The notes under the pieces are model-generated. The model was not told where the DNA came from, did no database searches, and saw nothing but the letters and a program-made list of their open reading frames with translations. A DNA stretch of 64,000 nt from Wenzhouxiangella marina (GTDB lineage Bacteria > Pseudomonadota > Gammaproteobacteria > Xanthomonadales > Wenzhouxiangellaceae). Position 1 is the first letter of the stretch. Every line of letters begins with the position of its first letter. This document shows, piece after piece, positions 1-13,500 of this stretch. Where the stretch lies: assembly GCF_001187785.1 (NCBI RefSeq), contig NZ_CP012154.1, forward strand, positions 176,001-240,000, given 5' to 3'. The position numbers and the translations under genes were made by a program.

Positions 1-1
1 C

Positions 2-1139
<1,138 letters not shown>

Positions 1140-1149
1140 TCTTCATTAA

Positions 1150-1470
<321 letters not shown>

Positions 1471-1519
1471 TCCCGCGGGTATACCGTTCCACCAACACTA
1501 CGACTTGTAAGGTTTTGCT

Positions 1520-1993
1520 ATGGACTTGAGTCTAGGCACCATCATCGGGCAAGCCGGGACCTTCCTGGTGTTCATTCTGGTCACCATGAAATTCGTCTGG
1601 CCGCCGTTGGTCCAGGCCATGGAAGAGCGTCGGCAGAAGATCGCCGAGGGTCTGGCCCAGTCTGAAGAAGCAGAGAAGGCGCTGGATATCGCCAAGGCGG
1701 AAGCCGATGAGGTGATCCGTGAGGCCCGCCGCAAGGCCGGTGATATTCTCGAGCAGGCCAGCCAGCGTGGTACCCAGATCGTGGAACAGGCCAAGCAGGA
1801 CGCTCTGGCCGAGCGCGACCGCCAGGTGGCTGCCGCCGAGGCCGAGATCCGGCAGGCGACCAACCAGGCCCGTGAAGCCCTGCGCGAGCGCCTGTCCGAA
1901 CTGGCGATCTCCGGCGCGAGTCGTGTCATCGAGAAGGAAATCGATGCCGGCAAGCACCGGGACATGCTCGACAAACTGGCCGCGGAACTGTAA
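1520..1993 (+). CDS. atpF: F0F1 ATP synthase subunit b
   Basis: A 157-residue peripheral-stalk subunit. One N-terminal membrane helix (about residues 5-27, starting MDLSLGTIIGQ) is followed by a long, charged, Ala/Glu/Arg/Gln-rich helix typical of the dimeric coiled coil that links Fo to the delta subunit. The length matches E. coli AtpF (156). It starts at ATG 1520 with AAGG 8 bases upstream and is followed by atpH after only 3 bases, suggesting translational coupling. Confidence 0.96.
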   Translation: MDLSLGTIIGQAGTFLVFILVTMKFVWPPLVQAMEERRQKIAEGLAQSEEAEKALDIAKAEADEVIREARRKAGDILEQASQRGTQIVEQAKQDALAERDRQVAAAEAEIRQATNQAREALRERLSELAISGASRVIEKEIDAGKHRDMLDKLAAEL

Positions 1994-1996
1994 GCC

Positions 1997-2533
1997 ATGC
2001 TGAACCGAACCACTCTGGCTCGGCCCTATGCTCGTGCCGTGTTCGAGGTGGCCCGCGATGCGGGCCGCCTGGCCGAATGGAGCAACAGCCTGAGCTTCGC
2101 CGCAGCGGTGGCCTCCAGCCCCGACATCCAGCAGTTCAGCGGCGACCCGCGGGTCGGCCGCGAGCAGCTGCTGGCGCTGATCATGGACCTGGGCGGCGAT
2201 CGCTTCGACGAGTCGATGGCCAATTTCCTGAAGGTGCTGATGAACTACGACCGCCTCGAGCTCCTCCCCGAGATCGCGGCCCAGTACGAGTTCTATCGCC
2301 GCGAAGCCGAAGCACGCCTGAAGGTTCAGGTGTCCTCGGCGATGCCGATGAGCGACGAGGAAAGCGATCGTCTGGTCGAGCGCCTGAAGGCGCGCTTCGG
2401 TCGTGACATCGACCTGCAGGTGGATGTGGACGAGTCCCTGATCGGAGGCGCGGTGATCCGGGCCGGCGATCAGGTCATCGACGGCTCGGTACGTGGCCGT
2501 CTGGAACAGCTGGGGCGCCAGCTCGCCCGTTAG
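1997..2533 (+). CDS. atpH: F0F1 ATP synthase subunit delta
   Basis: A 178-residue protein of the OSCP/delta family. It begins with the typical RPYARAVFEVA segment, has a helical N-terminal domain that binds the top of the alpha hexamer, and ends in the conserved GGAVIRAGDQVIDGSVRGRLEQL region that binds subunit b. Length and position between atpF and atpA are standard. It forms the stator connection of the ATP synthase. Confidence 0.96.
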   Translation: MLNRTTLARPYARAVFEVARDAGRLAEWSNSLSFAAAVASSPDIQQFSGDPRVGREQLLALIMDLGGDRFDESMANFLKVLMNYDRLELLPEIAAQYEFYRREAEARLKVQVSSAMPMSDEESDRLVERLKARFGRDIDLQVDVDESLIGGAVIRAGDQVIDGSVRGRLEQLGRQLAR

Positions 2534-2599
2534 TCCCGTCGGCCGTAAGGGCCGAACGGAACACATTGGGACCCGAATTTTTGTCAAGGATTGCAAACG

Positions 2600-4147
2600 A
2601 TGCAACAGACCCTCAACCCGACTGAAATCTCCGAACTGATCCGCAAGCGCGTCGAGCAGTTCGAAGTCTCCTCACAGGCCCGCACCGAAGGCACGGTGGT
2701 CAGCGTGTCCGACGGCATCTGCCGTCTGCACGGTCTGGCCGACGTGATGCAGGGCGAAATGATCGAATTCCCCGGCGAGACCTACGGCCTGGCGCTCAAC
2801 CTCGAGCGCGATTCGGTCGGTGCGGTGGTCATGGGTGAATACCAGCACATCAAGGAAGGCGACACGGTGCGTTGTACCGGCCGCATCCTGCAGGTGCCGG
2901 TCGGCGAAGGTCTGCTGGGTCGCGTGGTCGATGCCCTCGGCAACCCGATCGATGGTAATGGCCCGATCGAAGCTGCCGGTTCCGAGCCGATCGAGAAGAT
3001 CGCCCCGGGCGTCATCACCCGTCAGAGCGTCGATCAGCCGGTTCAGACCGGTCTGAAGTCCATCGACGCCATGGTGCCCATCGGTCGTGGCCAGCGCGAG
3101 CTGATCATCGGTGACCGCCAGACCGGCAAGACCGCCGTCGCCATCGACGCGATCATCAACCAGAAGGGCAAGGGCATCAAGTGCATCTATGTCGCCATCG
3201 GCCAGAAGGCCTCTTCGGTGGCCAACGTGGTGCGCAAGCTCGAAGAGCACGGCGCGATGGAGCACACCATCGTGGTTGCGGCCAACGCGTCCGAGTCGGC
3301 GGCCCTGCAGTACATCGCCCCGTACGCCGGTTGCGCCATGGGCGAGTACTTCCGCGATCGTGGTGAAGACGCACTGATCGTCTATGATGACCTGACCAAG
3401 CAGGCCTGGGCCTACCGTCAGGTGTCCCTGCTGCTGCGTCGTCCGCCGGGCCGTGAAGCCTACCCGGGTGACGTCTTCTACCTCCACTCGCGTCTGCTCG
3501 AGCGCGCTGCTCGCGTCAACGCCGACTACGTGGAAAAGCACACCAACGGTGAGGTGAAGGGCAAGACCGGTTCCCTGACCGCGCTGCCGATCATCGAAAC
3601 CCAGGCCGGTGACGTGTCGGCCTTCGTTCCGACCAACGTGATCTCGATCACCGACGGCCAGATCTTCCTGGAAACCGACTTGTTCAACGCAGGCATCCGC
3701 CCTGCCATCAACGCCGGCCTGTCGGTCTCGCGTGTGGGTGGTGCGGCCCAGACCAAGATCATCAAGAAGCTCGGCGGCGGTGTCCGCCTGGCCCTGGCCC
3801 AGTACCGTGAGCTGGCGGCGTTCTCGCAGTTCGCTTCCGACCTGGATGAGGCCACCCGCAAGCAGCTCGAGCGCGGACAGCGCGTCACCGAGCTGATGAA
3901 GCAGCCGCAGTACTCGCCGCTGTCCGTGGCCGAAATGGCCGTGTCCCTGTTCGCCGGCAACGAGGGTTATCTCGATGATCTGCCGCTGAACAAGGTGGTC
4001 GACTTCGAACGCGCCCTGCTCGATTACATGCGCAACAGCCATGGCGAGCTGCTGGAGACGATCAACTCCACGGGTGACTGGAACGACGAGCTGGCCGGCA
4101 AGATGAAAGCCGCGCTGGACGACTTCAAGGCCACCGGCAGCTGGTAA
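2600..4147 (+). CDS. atpA: F0F1 ATP synthase subunit alpha
   Basis: A 515-residue subunit of the F1 hexamer carrying the non-catalytic nucleotide sites. Residues 171-178 form the P-loop GDRQTGKT, and the segment [17 protein letters not shown] is the conserved alpha signature. The start is ATG 2600 ([14 protein letters not shown]), which aligns with family N-termini and has AAGGA about 11 bases upstream. An in-frame TTG at 2591 sits too close to that Shine-Dalgarno. Confidence 0.98.
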   Translation: MQQTLNPTEISELIRKRVEQFEVSSQARTEGTVVSVSDGICRLHGLADVMQGEMIEFPGETYGLALNLERDSVGAVVMGEYQHIKEGDTVRCTGRILQVPVGEGLLGRVVDALGNPIDGNGPIEAAGSEPIEKIAPGVITRQSVDQPVQTGLKSIDAMVPIGRGQRELIIGDRQTGKTAVAIDAIINQKGKGIKCIYVAIGQKASSVANVVRKLEEHGAMEHTIVVAANASESAALQYIAPYAGCAMGEYFRDRGEDALIVYDDLTKQAWAYRQVSLLLRRPPGREAYPGDVFYLHSRLLERAARVNADYVEKHTNGEVKGKTGSLTALPIIETQAGDVSAFVPTNVISITDGQIFLETDLFNAGIRPAINAGLSVSRVGGAAQTKIIKKLGGGVRLALAQYRELAAFSQFASDLDEATRKQLERGQRVTELMKQPQYSPLSVAEMAVSLFAGNEGYLDDLPLNKVVDFERALLDYMRNSHGELLETINSTGDWNDELAGKMKAALDDFKATGSW

Positions 4148-4232
4148 GACGCGGCCGAACGGGGTGGCGCGGATCCTCTGCCCGCCCCGAACGCGCTCCG
4201 CCCGAGACAGAATGCAAGGAATTTAGGCGCAT

Positions 4233-5096
4233 ATGAGTGGATCCAAGGAAATCGTCGGCAAGATCAAGAGCGTCCAGAACACGCGTAAGGTGACGCGTGC
4301 GCTGGAGATGGTCTCGGCCAGCAAGATCCGCAAGGCCCAGGATCTGATGAATGCCTCCCGTCCCTATGCCCGGATGATGAAGCAGGTCATCGGTCACCTG
4401 GCCCATGCCAACCCGGAATACAAGCACCCGTTCACCGTCGAGCGCGAAGAGGTCAAGCGCGTCGGTTACGTGATCGTGGCGACCGACCGCGGGCTGTGTG
4501 GCGGGCTGAACAACAACATGTTCCGCAAGCTGCTCGGCGAATTCCGTCGCTGGGAAGAGCAGGGCGTGGAGGTCACCACGGTCATTATCGGTCGCAAGGC
4601 CGCTCAGTTCTTCCGTCGCCTGAAGGTCAACATTTCCGCCGCCACCCAGGATCTGGGCGAAAAGCCGCGGCTGGAAGACCTGATCGGTTCGATCAAGGTG
4701 GTGCTCGATGCGTACCGCAACGAAGAGCTGGATCGCCTGTACGTCTGCTACAACCACTTCGTGAACACGATGACGCAGCAGTCGACCTTCGATCAGCTGC
4801 TGCCGCTGCCGGCCACCGAAGACGAGCCGATGCTGCAGTACTGGGATTACCTGTACGAGCCGGATGCGGAAAGTCTGCTCGACGACGTGCTGACCCGCTA
4901 CATCGAGTCCCTGGTCTACCAGGCCACGCTCGAGAATCTGGCCAGTGAGCATGCCGCCCGTATGGTCGCGATGAAGAGCGCGTCGGACAACGCCTCCAGC
5001 CTGATCGACGATCTGAAGCTCGTGTACAACAAGGCGCGGCAGGCAGCGATCACGCAGGAAATCTCCGAGATCGTCGGTGGTGCCGCCGCCGTCTAA
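4233..5096 (+). CDS. atpG: F0F1 ATP synthase subunit gamma
   Basis: A 287-residue central-stalk subunit that couples c-ring rotation to catalysis. It shows the N-terminal helix [27 protein letters not shown], the Rossmann-like middle ([12 protein letters not shown]) and the C-terminal helix ending [19 protein letters not shown], all diagnostic for AtpG. An AAGGAA Shine-Dalgarno precedes the ATG. The length equals that of E. coli AtpG. Confidence 0.97.
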   Translation: MSGSKEIVGKIKSVQNTRKVTRALEMVSASKIRKAQDLMNASRPYARMMKQVIGHLAHANPEYKHPFTVEREEVKRVGYVIVATDRGLCGGLNNNMFRKLLGEFRRWEEQGVEVTTVIIGRKAAQFFRRLKVNISAATQDLGEKPRLEDLIGSIKVVLDAYRNEELDRLYVCYNHFVNTMTQQSTFDQLLPLPATEDEPMLQYWDYLYEPDAESLLDDVLTRYIESLVYQATLENLASEHAARMVAMKSASDNASSLIDDLKLVYNKARQAAITQEISEIVGGAAAV

Positions 5097-5122
5097 GGCG
5101 CGCTGGCCCGAGAGTTTGCTAG

Positions 5123-6580
<1,458 letters not shown>

Positions 6581-6741
6581 GGACGCGCTTCGCGGCCGCT
6601 GGCGGCGTTTTCGCGGCGGCCCGAGTGCTCATGGACTGGAGTCCATTCCGCGCTCGGTCCTTGCTCAAGCCTTGCCAGCAGCCACGAATCACGCCCTCAA
6701 CCCATGGTTGGGGGCATCGAGTAAAACGGAGTTACTAGAAG

Positions 6742-7167
6742 ATGGCATCGACTATTCATTGCGACATCGTGAGTGCGGAATCGGAAATCTTTTCCGGTGA
6801 TGCGGCCATGGTGGTCGTCAGCGGTGAGGAAGGTGAACTGGGTATTGCGCCCCGTCACGCCCCGCTGCTGACCCGTCTGCGGCCTGGCCAGGTGCGGGTG
6901 ATGCTGCCCGACGGTGGTGAGGAGTTCTATTACATCTCCGGCGGTTTGCTGGAGGTTCAGCCGCACGTGGTCACGGTGCTGTCCGATACGGCCGCTCGCG
7001 CCGGCGATCTGGACGAAGCCGCCGCGCTGAAGGCCAAGGAAGAAGCCGAGAAGGCGATTGCTGATCGTTCGGCCGGGATGGAGGTCGCTCAGGCGCAGGC
7101 TCAGCTGGCCCAGGCCATGGCCCAGCTGGCCGCGCTCGAAAAATTCCGGCGGCAGCTCAAGCGTTGA
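6742..7167 (+). CDS. atpC: F0F1 ATP synthase subunit epsilon
   Basis: A 141-residue subunit with an N-terminal beta sandwich (about residues 1-85, containing [20 protein letters not shown] and the [18 protein letters not shown] segment) and a C-terminal Ala/Gln-rich helical hairpin that can inhibit ATP hydrolysis. It is the last gene of the ATP synthase operon. Its start at 6742 has a GGAG Shine-Dalgarno about 12 bases upstream, and a strong intrinsic terminator follows 28 bases after the stop. Confidence 0.95.
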   Translation: MASTIHCDIVSAESEIFSGDAAMVVVSGEEGELGIAPRHAPLLTRLRPGQVRVMLPDGGEEFYYISGGLLEVQPHVVTVLSDTAARAGDLDEAAALKAKEEAEKAIADRSAGMEVAQAQAQLAQAMAQLAALEKFRRQLKR

Positions 7168-7195
7168 TCTCGCGAATTCTTGCAGTTGCAGAAAG

Positions 7196-7218
7196 CCCGG
7201 CTTCGGCCGGGTTTTTTT
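7196..7218 (+). terminator. Intrinsic terminator of the atp operon
   Basis: A perfect 6-bp stem CCCGGC/GCCGGG closes a TTCG tetraloop (a C-UUCG-G loop in RNA) and is followed by seven T. It lies 28 bases after the atpC stop, the expected place for operon termination. Confidence 0.92.
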
Positions 7219-7270
7219 GTGTTCTGACTTCATCTCGGTCCCTCCGCGCTGGGTGAAAGGGCTGAAATGC

Positions 7271-7342
7271 GTGATTCACATCACGAATCAACCCGATCCT
7301 CAGTACGAGTAATTGCATCCAAGCTCATGTAATGCTTATGCT
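7271..7342 (+). promoter_or_regulatory. CRP/Clp-like palindrome and candidate sigma-70 promoter for the giant protease
   Basis: Within the 378-base gap between atpC and the protease gene, GTGA-N6-TCAC (7271-7284) is an exact core of a CRP-family operator. Downstream, TTGCAT (7313-7318) and TATGCT (7337-7342) form a candidate -35/-10 pair with an 18-base spacer. If transcription starts near 7349, the operator centre is about 71 bases upstream, a position used for CRP-type activation. A perfect TTGACA at 7356-7361 lacks a matching -10. The rest of the gap to 7545 shows no convincing gene. Confidence 0.4.
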
Positions 7343-7545
7343 CTAGGCCGTTGCCTTGACATTTCTCTCACGTCAGGCGGCAAGGGGGCGAACGCCTGAT
7401 CGCGTTCGTCAGCATTCAGCAAGCCAGTTACAAAGGGGGTGGCCGGTGATCCGGTCTGCCATGGTCCGTTCCCAAGCATCCCCTCTGGCCGGCTTGATGG
7501 CCCAGTCCATTCCGGACAGGCCGACGGCATGGAACTCAGAGATCG

Positions 7546-10500
7546 ATGAAGCACAGCACCCATAAGTCCCGTTCGCGCGCCGGCAGCCGCCTGCGCGGTC
7601 TCTCCTTCGCCTGGTTCGCCTTGCTCCTGCTGCCGCTAACGGCGTTGGCACAGGACGGGGGGGATGCTGCTTCGCCCGGCGTGGAACGCTTGCCCTACTA
7701 CGTAAAGTTCGGCGCGGGACGATCCAATCAGGTCGATCGGGCCGTTCGTGATCTGGGCGGTGAGGTGACGCATCGCTTCGATCGCCTGGACACGGTGGCG
7801 GTCATGCTGCCGGCGCGGGCCATCGATGCGCTGGCCGGTCGCTCGGATGTGAAGTTCATCGAGCCCGTTCCGGAGCATCGTATCCAGGCCCAGGTCGTGC
7901 CCTGGAACATCGATCAGTACCAGGCGCGTGATATCTGGGACCGCAACCGCGACAACGTCATCGACGCCGGCGCGCCCGATGGGTCCGGCATGCGTTTCTG
8001 CATCATCGACACCGGCTTTCTGGCGGCCCATGATGATTTCCAGGGCATTACCGTCTCCGGTGTTTCGCAGATCAACGGCGAAAGCTGGACCGAAGACGGC
8101 GATGGCCACGGAACCCATGTGGCGGGAACGGCCAACGCAGTGATGAACAACATCGGTGTGGTGGGTGCCATGCCGGGTGGCGCGGAACTGATCATCCTGA
8201 AGGTCTTCAGCAACGCCGGGGGCTGGGTGACCGGGCAGTCCAATCTGGGCGCGGCCGCCCAGACCTGCCGTGATCTCGGCGCCAATGTGCTGAGCATGAG
8301 CCTCGGGGGAGGGTACAGCGCCACGGAAGAAGCCATCTTCCAGGACCTGTACGACAATTTCGGGATTCTCAACATCGCGGCGGCCGGCAACGACGGCAAT
8401 ACGGCGCAGAGCTATCCGGCAGGATACCCCTCGGTGATCTCCGTCGCCGCCATCGATGAAGGGGAAGTGGCTGCGGACTTCAGCCAGTATCCGCCCACGG
8501 CCTTTGATCCCAACAATCCGCCGGCCAACGTCGAATGGGACGTGGTCGAGCTGGCCGGCGGCGGCGTCAACGTGCTTTCTACCTATCCTGCCCCCAACGG
8601 TGAAGTGCCTGCCTATCAAGCCATCGGCACCCAGACCTGGGATGGCGGGCACATCGATGAGGCCGGTTTCGGTGATGAAACCGGCATCCTGGTCGATGGC
8701 GGGCTCTGTCTGGCCGGCAGCGGCGATGCGAGCTGGAACGGGCGCATCGTGATCTGCGAGCGTGGCAGCGTCGCGTTCTCCGAAAAGGTCAATGAGGTCA
8801 AGGACAATGGTGGCCTGGCGGCCATCATCTACAACAATGTCGCCGGCGGTTTTGCCGGCACCTGTGGCGGTGGCTGCACCACCCCGCTGATTCCGGCCAT
8901 CAGCCTGAGCCAGGCGGCGGGTCAGGCATTGATCGCCGATGATCTCGGTAGCTCGGTCAACGTCATTGCCAATGACGGGTCGGGCTGTGTCGGCTGCACC
9001 GGGGGATACGCCTTCCTGAGCGGTACGTCCATGGCCACGCCGGGCGTGGCGGCGGCCGTTGCCCTGGCCTGGGACGCCTGTGGTGGTCCGAGTACGGTCA
9101 CCAACAAGCAGATCCGCCAGTTGCTGCGCGATAGCGCACGCGACCTGACCGGCACCAAGCCTGGCAGCGGTTTCGTCTACGGTGCCGGCTATGACCAGGT
9201 CACCGGTTGGGGTCTGGTCCAGCTGGCTGACGCCCGTGAGCTGGGCAATCAGCGCTTCGGAGGCGCCTGTCCGATCGGTCTCCAGGTCACCCCGCCCCAG
9301 GTGGAGGTCTGTGCCGCCGACGGAAGCACCGATTTCACCGTCACCCTCGACGATCAGTTCCTGGGCAGCGCGACGCTGAGCGCGTCCGGCAACCCCGCCG
9401 GGACCTTGGGCGGCTTCACCCAGAACCCGGTGGTTCATCCGGACAAGGACACGGTCTACACCCTGTCCGGACTCGGATCGGCGGCCGGCGGCAGCTACAC
9501 GATCAGCTTCACGGCGACCGATGACAGCGACCCGGGCAACACGGCCGACGGACAGGCGGTGCTGGATCTGTTCAGCGCCGCGCCCACCGTCGGGACGCTC
9601 ACCGGTCCGGCCGATGGAAGCACTGGGGTCGTCCTGCGCCCGACCCTGAGCTGGACGGCGGCCAACGAGGCATCCACCTACGAGCTGCAGATCTCGACCT
9701 CACCGACCTTCGATACGATCGCCTACAGCGCAACCGTCGAGGGAACCAGTCATGCGGTGGGCGCGGACCTGAACCAGTCCACCCTCTACCACTGGCGAGT
9801 TCGAGCGACCAATGTCTGCGGCAATGGCGGCTGGTACAGCGCGTTCAGCTTCACCACCACCGCCCTGGTCTGCACCACCATCGCCAGTACCGATGTACCG
9901 AAGAACCTGACCGATGCCAGCGGCGGTGGCAACCCTCGCAGCACCACCTCCGTGCTGACCACGACGATCACGGATCCGATCGACAGCATCAACGTGATCG
10001 GCCTGGAGGGGACGCATACCTGGATCAACGACCTGCATTTCGATCTGAGCAGTCCTGGTGGCACGACCGTTCGCATCATGGACCGGAGCTGCGCCGGTCA
10101 GGATAATTTCCTGCTGAGTCTCTCGGATTCCGCTTCTCCGGGCGCCTGGCCGTGTCCGCCCACGGATGGCGGCACCTACCAACCGAGCAACCCGCTCGCC
10201 GCCTTTGCTGGAGAAGTGCCGTCGGGCACCTGGACCCTGACCATCACGGACAACGTCCGTCAGGACTCCGGCACGCTTGAGGCCTGGGCTTTGGAATTCT
10301 GCGTCATCCCGGCCGTGACGGTCGATCCGACCACCACGACCATCAACTCGATCTCGCCGGCAGCCAGTCAGGCCGTCGGCCAGGCCTATACGGTGGACGT
10401 CTCCGTTGCCGGAACCACGCCGACGGGCACCATCACCGTCAGCGACGGCACGGACAGCTGCCTTATCACCCTGCCGGCCGGCTCCTGTGACCTGACCTCG

Positions 10501-13500
10501 ACGACGACCGGGGCCAAGACCATCACGGCCGACTACTCGGGCGACGCCGACGATGCGCCGAGCAGTGATTCCGTTGCCTACGCGATCACCGCGGCAGCGT
10601 CGACCACCACGATCACCTCGGTCAATCCGCCCGTCTCCTCGCCCTACAACACCAGCTATACGGTCAATGTTTCGGTGAGCGGCTATTCCCCGACCGGCAC
10701 GATCCTCGTCGAAGACGGTCAAGGCGCCACCTGCAACATCGTGCTGCCCGCGACGTCCTGCGCCATCGCCTCGACCTTCATCGGGCCGATCACCCTGCTG
10801 GCGACCTATCCGGGCGATGCGAACAACGGTGCGAGTTCCGACACTGAGCTCTATGAGATCACGCCGATTCCGGCGACGATCACCCTGGCCGATCTGACCA
10901 CGGTGTATTCGGGCGGGCCGCAAGGCGCGACGATCACGACCAATCCGCCGGGCCTGGCCTTCAGCGCGACCTACGATGGTGGCGGGGAGCCCACTGCAGC
11001 GGGTAGCTATGCCTTGGATGTGCTGATTACCGAGCCGGGCTACACGGGCAGTGCGAGCGACACCTTCACGATCACCCCGGCGTCGGCCACGGTGACGATC
11101 TCGAACACCAGCCAGGTCTACGATGGCAGCCCGAAGCCGGTAACCGTCACCACGAATCCGGCGGCGATTGCCTACACCGTGACCTATGCCGGTAGCCCAA
11201 CCGCCCCGAGCGCCGTGGGGAGCTACGCGGTGGTGGCCACGGTCACCGACCCGAATTACACGGGCAGCGCGAATGCAACCCTGGAAATCACGGCGGCGGC
11301 ATCGACGACCACCATCGATTCGATTGCACCGGCAGGCAGCCAGACGGCCGGTCAACCCTACACGGTCAGCGCCAGCGTGACGGGCGCCTCCCCGAGCGGC
11401 AGCATCCTGATCAGCGATGGGACGGACAGCTGTGTCATCGCGGCACCCAGCGGCAGCTGTGATCTCGTCACCGCCACGCCAGGAACCGTCACCATCACCG
11501 CGGACTACACCGGCGATGCGGGGAATGCGCCGAGCAGTGACTCGACCAGCTACGACATCACCGCCTCCCCGACCACGACGTCAATCGTGGCCATTGCCCC
11601 GGCCGGCAGCCAGACTGTGGGCCAGGCCTATACGGTCAGCGTCAGTGTCAGTGGCGGCTCGCCCACGGGCACGATCACGGTCAGCGACGGCAGCGACAGC
11701 TGCGTCATCGCCGCACCGAGCGGCAGCTGTGATCTGACCTCGACCACGACGGGCAACAAGACCATCACAGCGGATTATTCCGGTGATGCAGACGATGCCC
11801 CGAGCAGCGATTCGACCGCTTATATCGTCTCGACGGCCGTGAGCAGTACGGCCATCACCTCCATCAATCCGGCCGGCTCTTCGGCCTACAACACGGCCTA
11901 TACGGTCAGTGTGGCGGTCGGCGGCTACAATTCGACCGGAACGGTGGTCGTGGACGACGGCAACGGCGTCACATGCAACATCGTGTTGCCGGCGGCCTCC
12001 TGTCAGCTGGTTTCCACAGTGGTCGGCGCAACCACGGTCTCGGCCAGCTACCCGGGCGATGCCAACAACGATCCGAGCTCGGACGCGGCGCCTTATGAGA
12101 TCACCGCGATTTCGGCGACGATCACCCTGGCCGATCTGAGTCGGGTGTTCAACGGTGGCGCCCAGGGTGCGACGATCACGACCACCCCACCGGGCCTGGC
12201 GTTCACGGCGACCTACAACGGTGGGCCTGAGCCGACCAACGTGGGCAGCTACGCGCTGGAGGTGACGATCACCGAGCCGGGCTACAGCGGCAGCGCGAGC
12301 GATACGTTCACGATCACGCCGGCGACGGCGACGGTGACGATCGGCAACACCAGCCAGGTGTTCGACGGCAATCCGAAGCCGGTGTCGGTGACCACGACCC
12401 CGCCGGGTCTGGTGACGACCGTGACCTACGACGGCAGTCCGACCGCGCCGAGCGCGGTGGGCACCTACGCGGTCGAGGCGACGGTGGACGATCCGAACTG
12501 GACGGGCACGGCGTCGGCCACTCTGGAGATCACGGCGTCGAGCGCGACGATCACCCTGGCCGATCTGAGCCGCGTGTTCACCGGTCTGGCGCAGGGCGCG
12601 ACGATCACGACGAGCCCGCCGGGTCTGGCGTTCACGGCGACCTACAACGGTGGGCCTGAGCCGACCAACGTGGGCAGCTACGCGCTGGAGGTGACGATCA
12701 CCGAGCCGGGCTACAGCGGCAGCGCGAGCGATACGTTCACGATCACGCCGGCGACGGCGACGGTGACGATCGGCAACACCAGCCAGGTGTTCGACGGCTC
12801 ACCGAAGCCGGTGTCGGTGACCACGACCCCGCCGGGTCTGGTGACGACCGTGACCTACGACGGCAGTCCGACCGCGCCGAGCGCGGTGGGCACCTACGCG
12901 GTCGAGGCGACGGTGGACGATCCGAACTGGACGGGCACGGCGTCGGCCACTCTGGAGATCACGGCGTCGAGCGCGACGATCACCCTGGCCGATCTGAGCC
13001 GCGTGTTCACCGGTCTGGCGCAGGGCGCGACGATCACGACGAGCCCGCCGGGTCTGGCGTTCACGGCGACCTACAACGGTGGGCCTGAGCCGACCAACGT
13101 GGGCAGCTATGCGCTGGAGGTGACGATCACCGAGCCGGGCTACAGCGGCAGCGCGAGCGACACGTTCACGATCACGCCGGCGACGGCGACGGTGACGATC
13201 GGCAACACCAGCCAGGTGTTCGACGGCAATCCGAAGCCCGTGTCGGTGACCACGACCCCGCCGGGTCTGGTGACGACGGTGACCTACGACGGCAGTCCGA
13301 CGCCGCCGAGCGCGGTGGGCACCTACGCGGTCGAGGCGACGGTGGACGATCCGAACTGGACGGGCACGGCCTCGGCCACGCTGGAGATCACCGCCGCCAC
13401 GGCAACGATCACCCTGGCCGATCTGAGTCGGGTGTTCAACGGTGGTGCCCAGGGTGCGACGATCACGACGAGCCCGCCGGGCCTGGCGTTCACGGCGACC

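Noticed and set aside
7356..7361. A perfect TTGACA -35 box upstream of the protease
   Set aside because: No acceptable -10 element follows at 16-18 bases, so the TTGCAT/TATGCT pair just upstream is preferred.
7356..7565. A 69-codon frame in the gap before the protease gene
   Set aside because: Starts at a TTG-rich stretch, has no Shine-Dalgarno, no recognisable domain, and overlaps the protease start in another frame.
9700..11355. A 551-codon Arg/Gly-rich minus-strand frame inside the protease gene
   Set aside because: Antisense of the Ig-like repeats; its repetitive composition is explained by the sense repeats.
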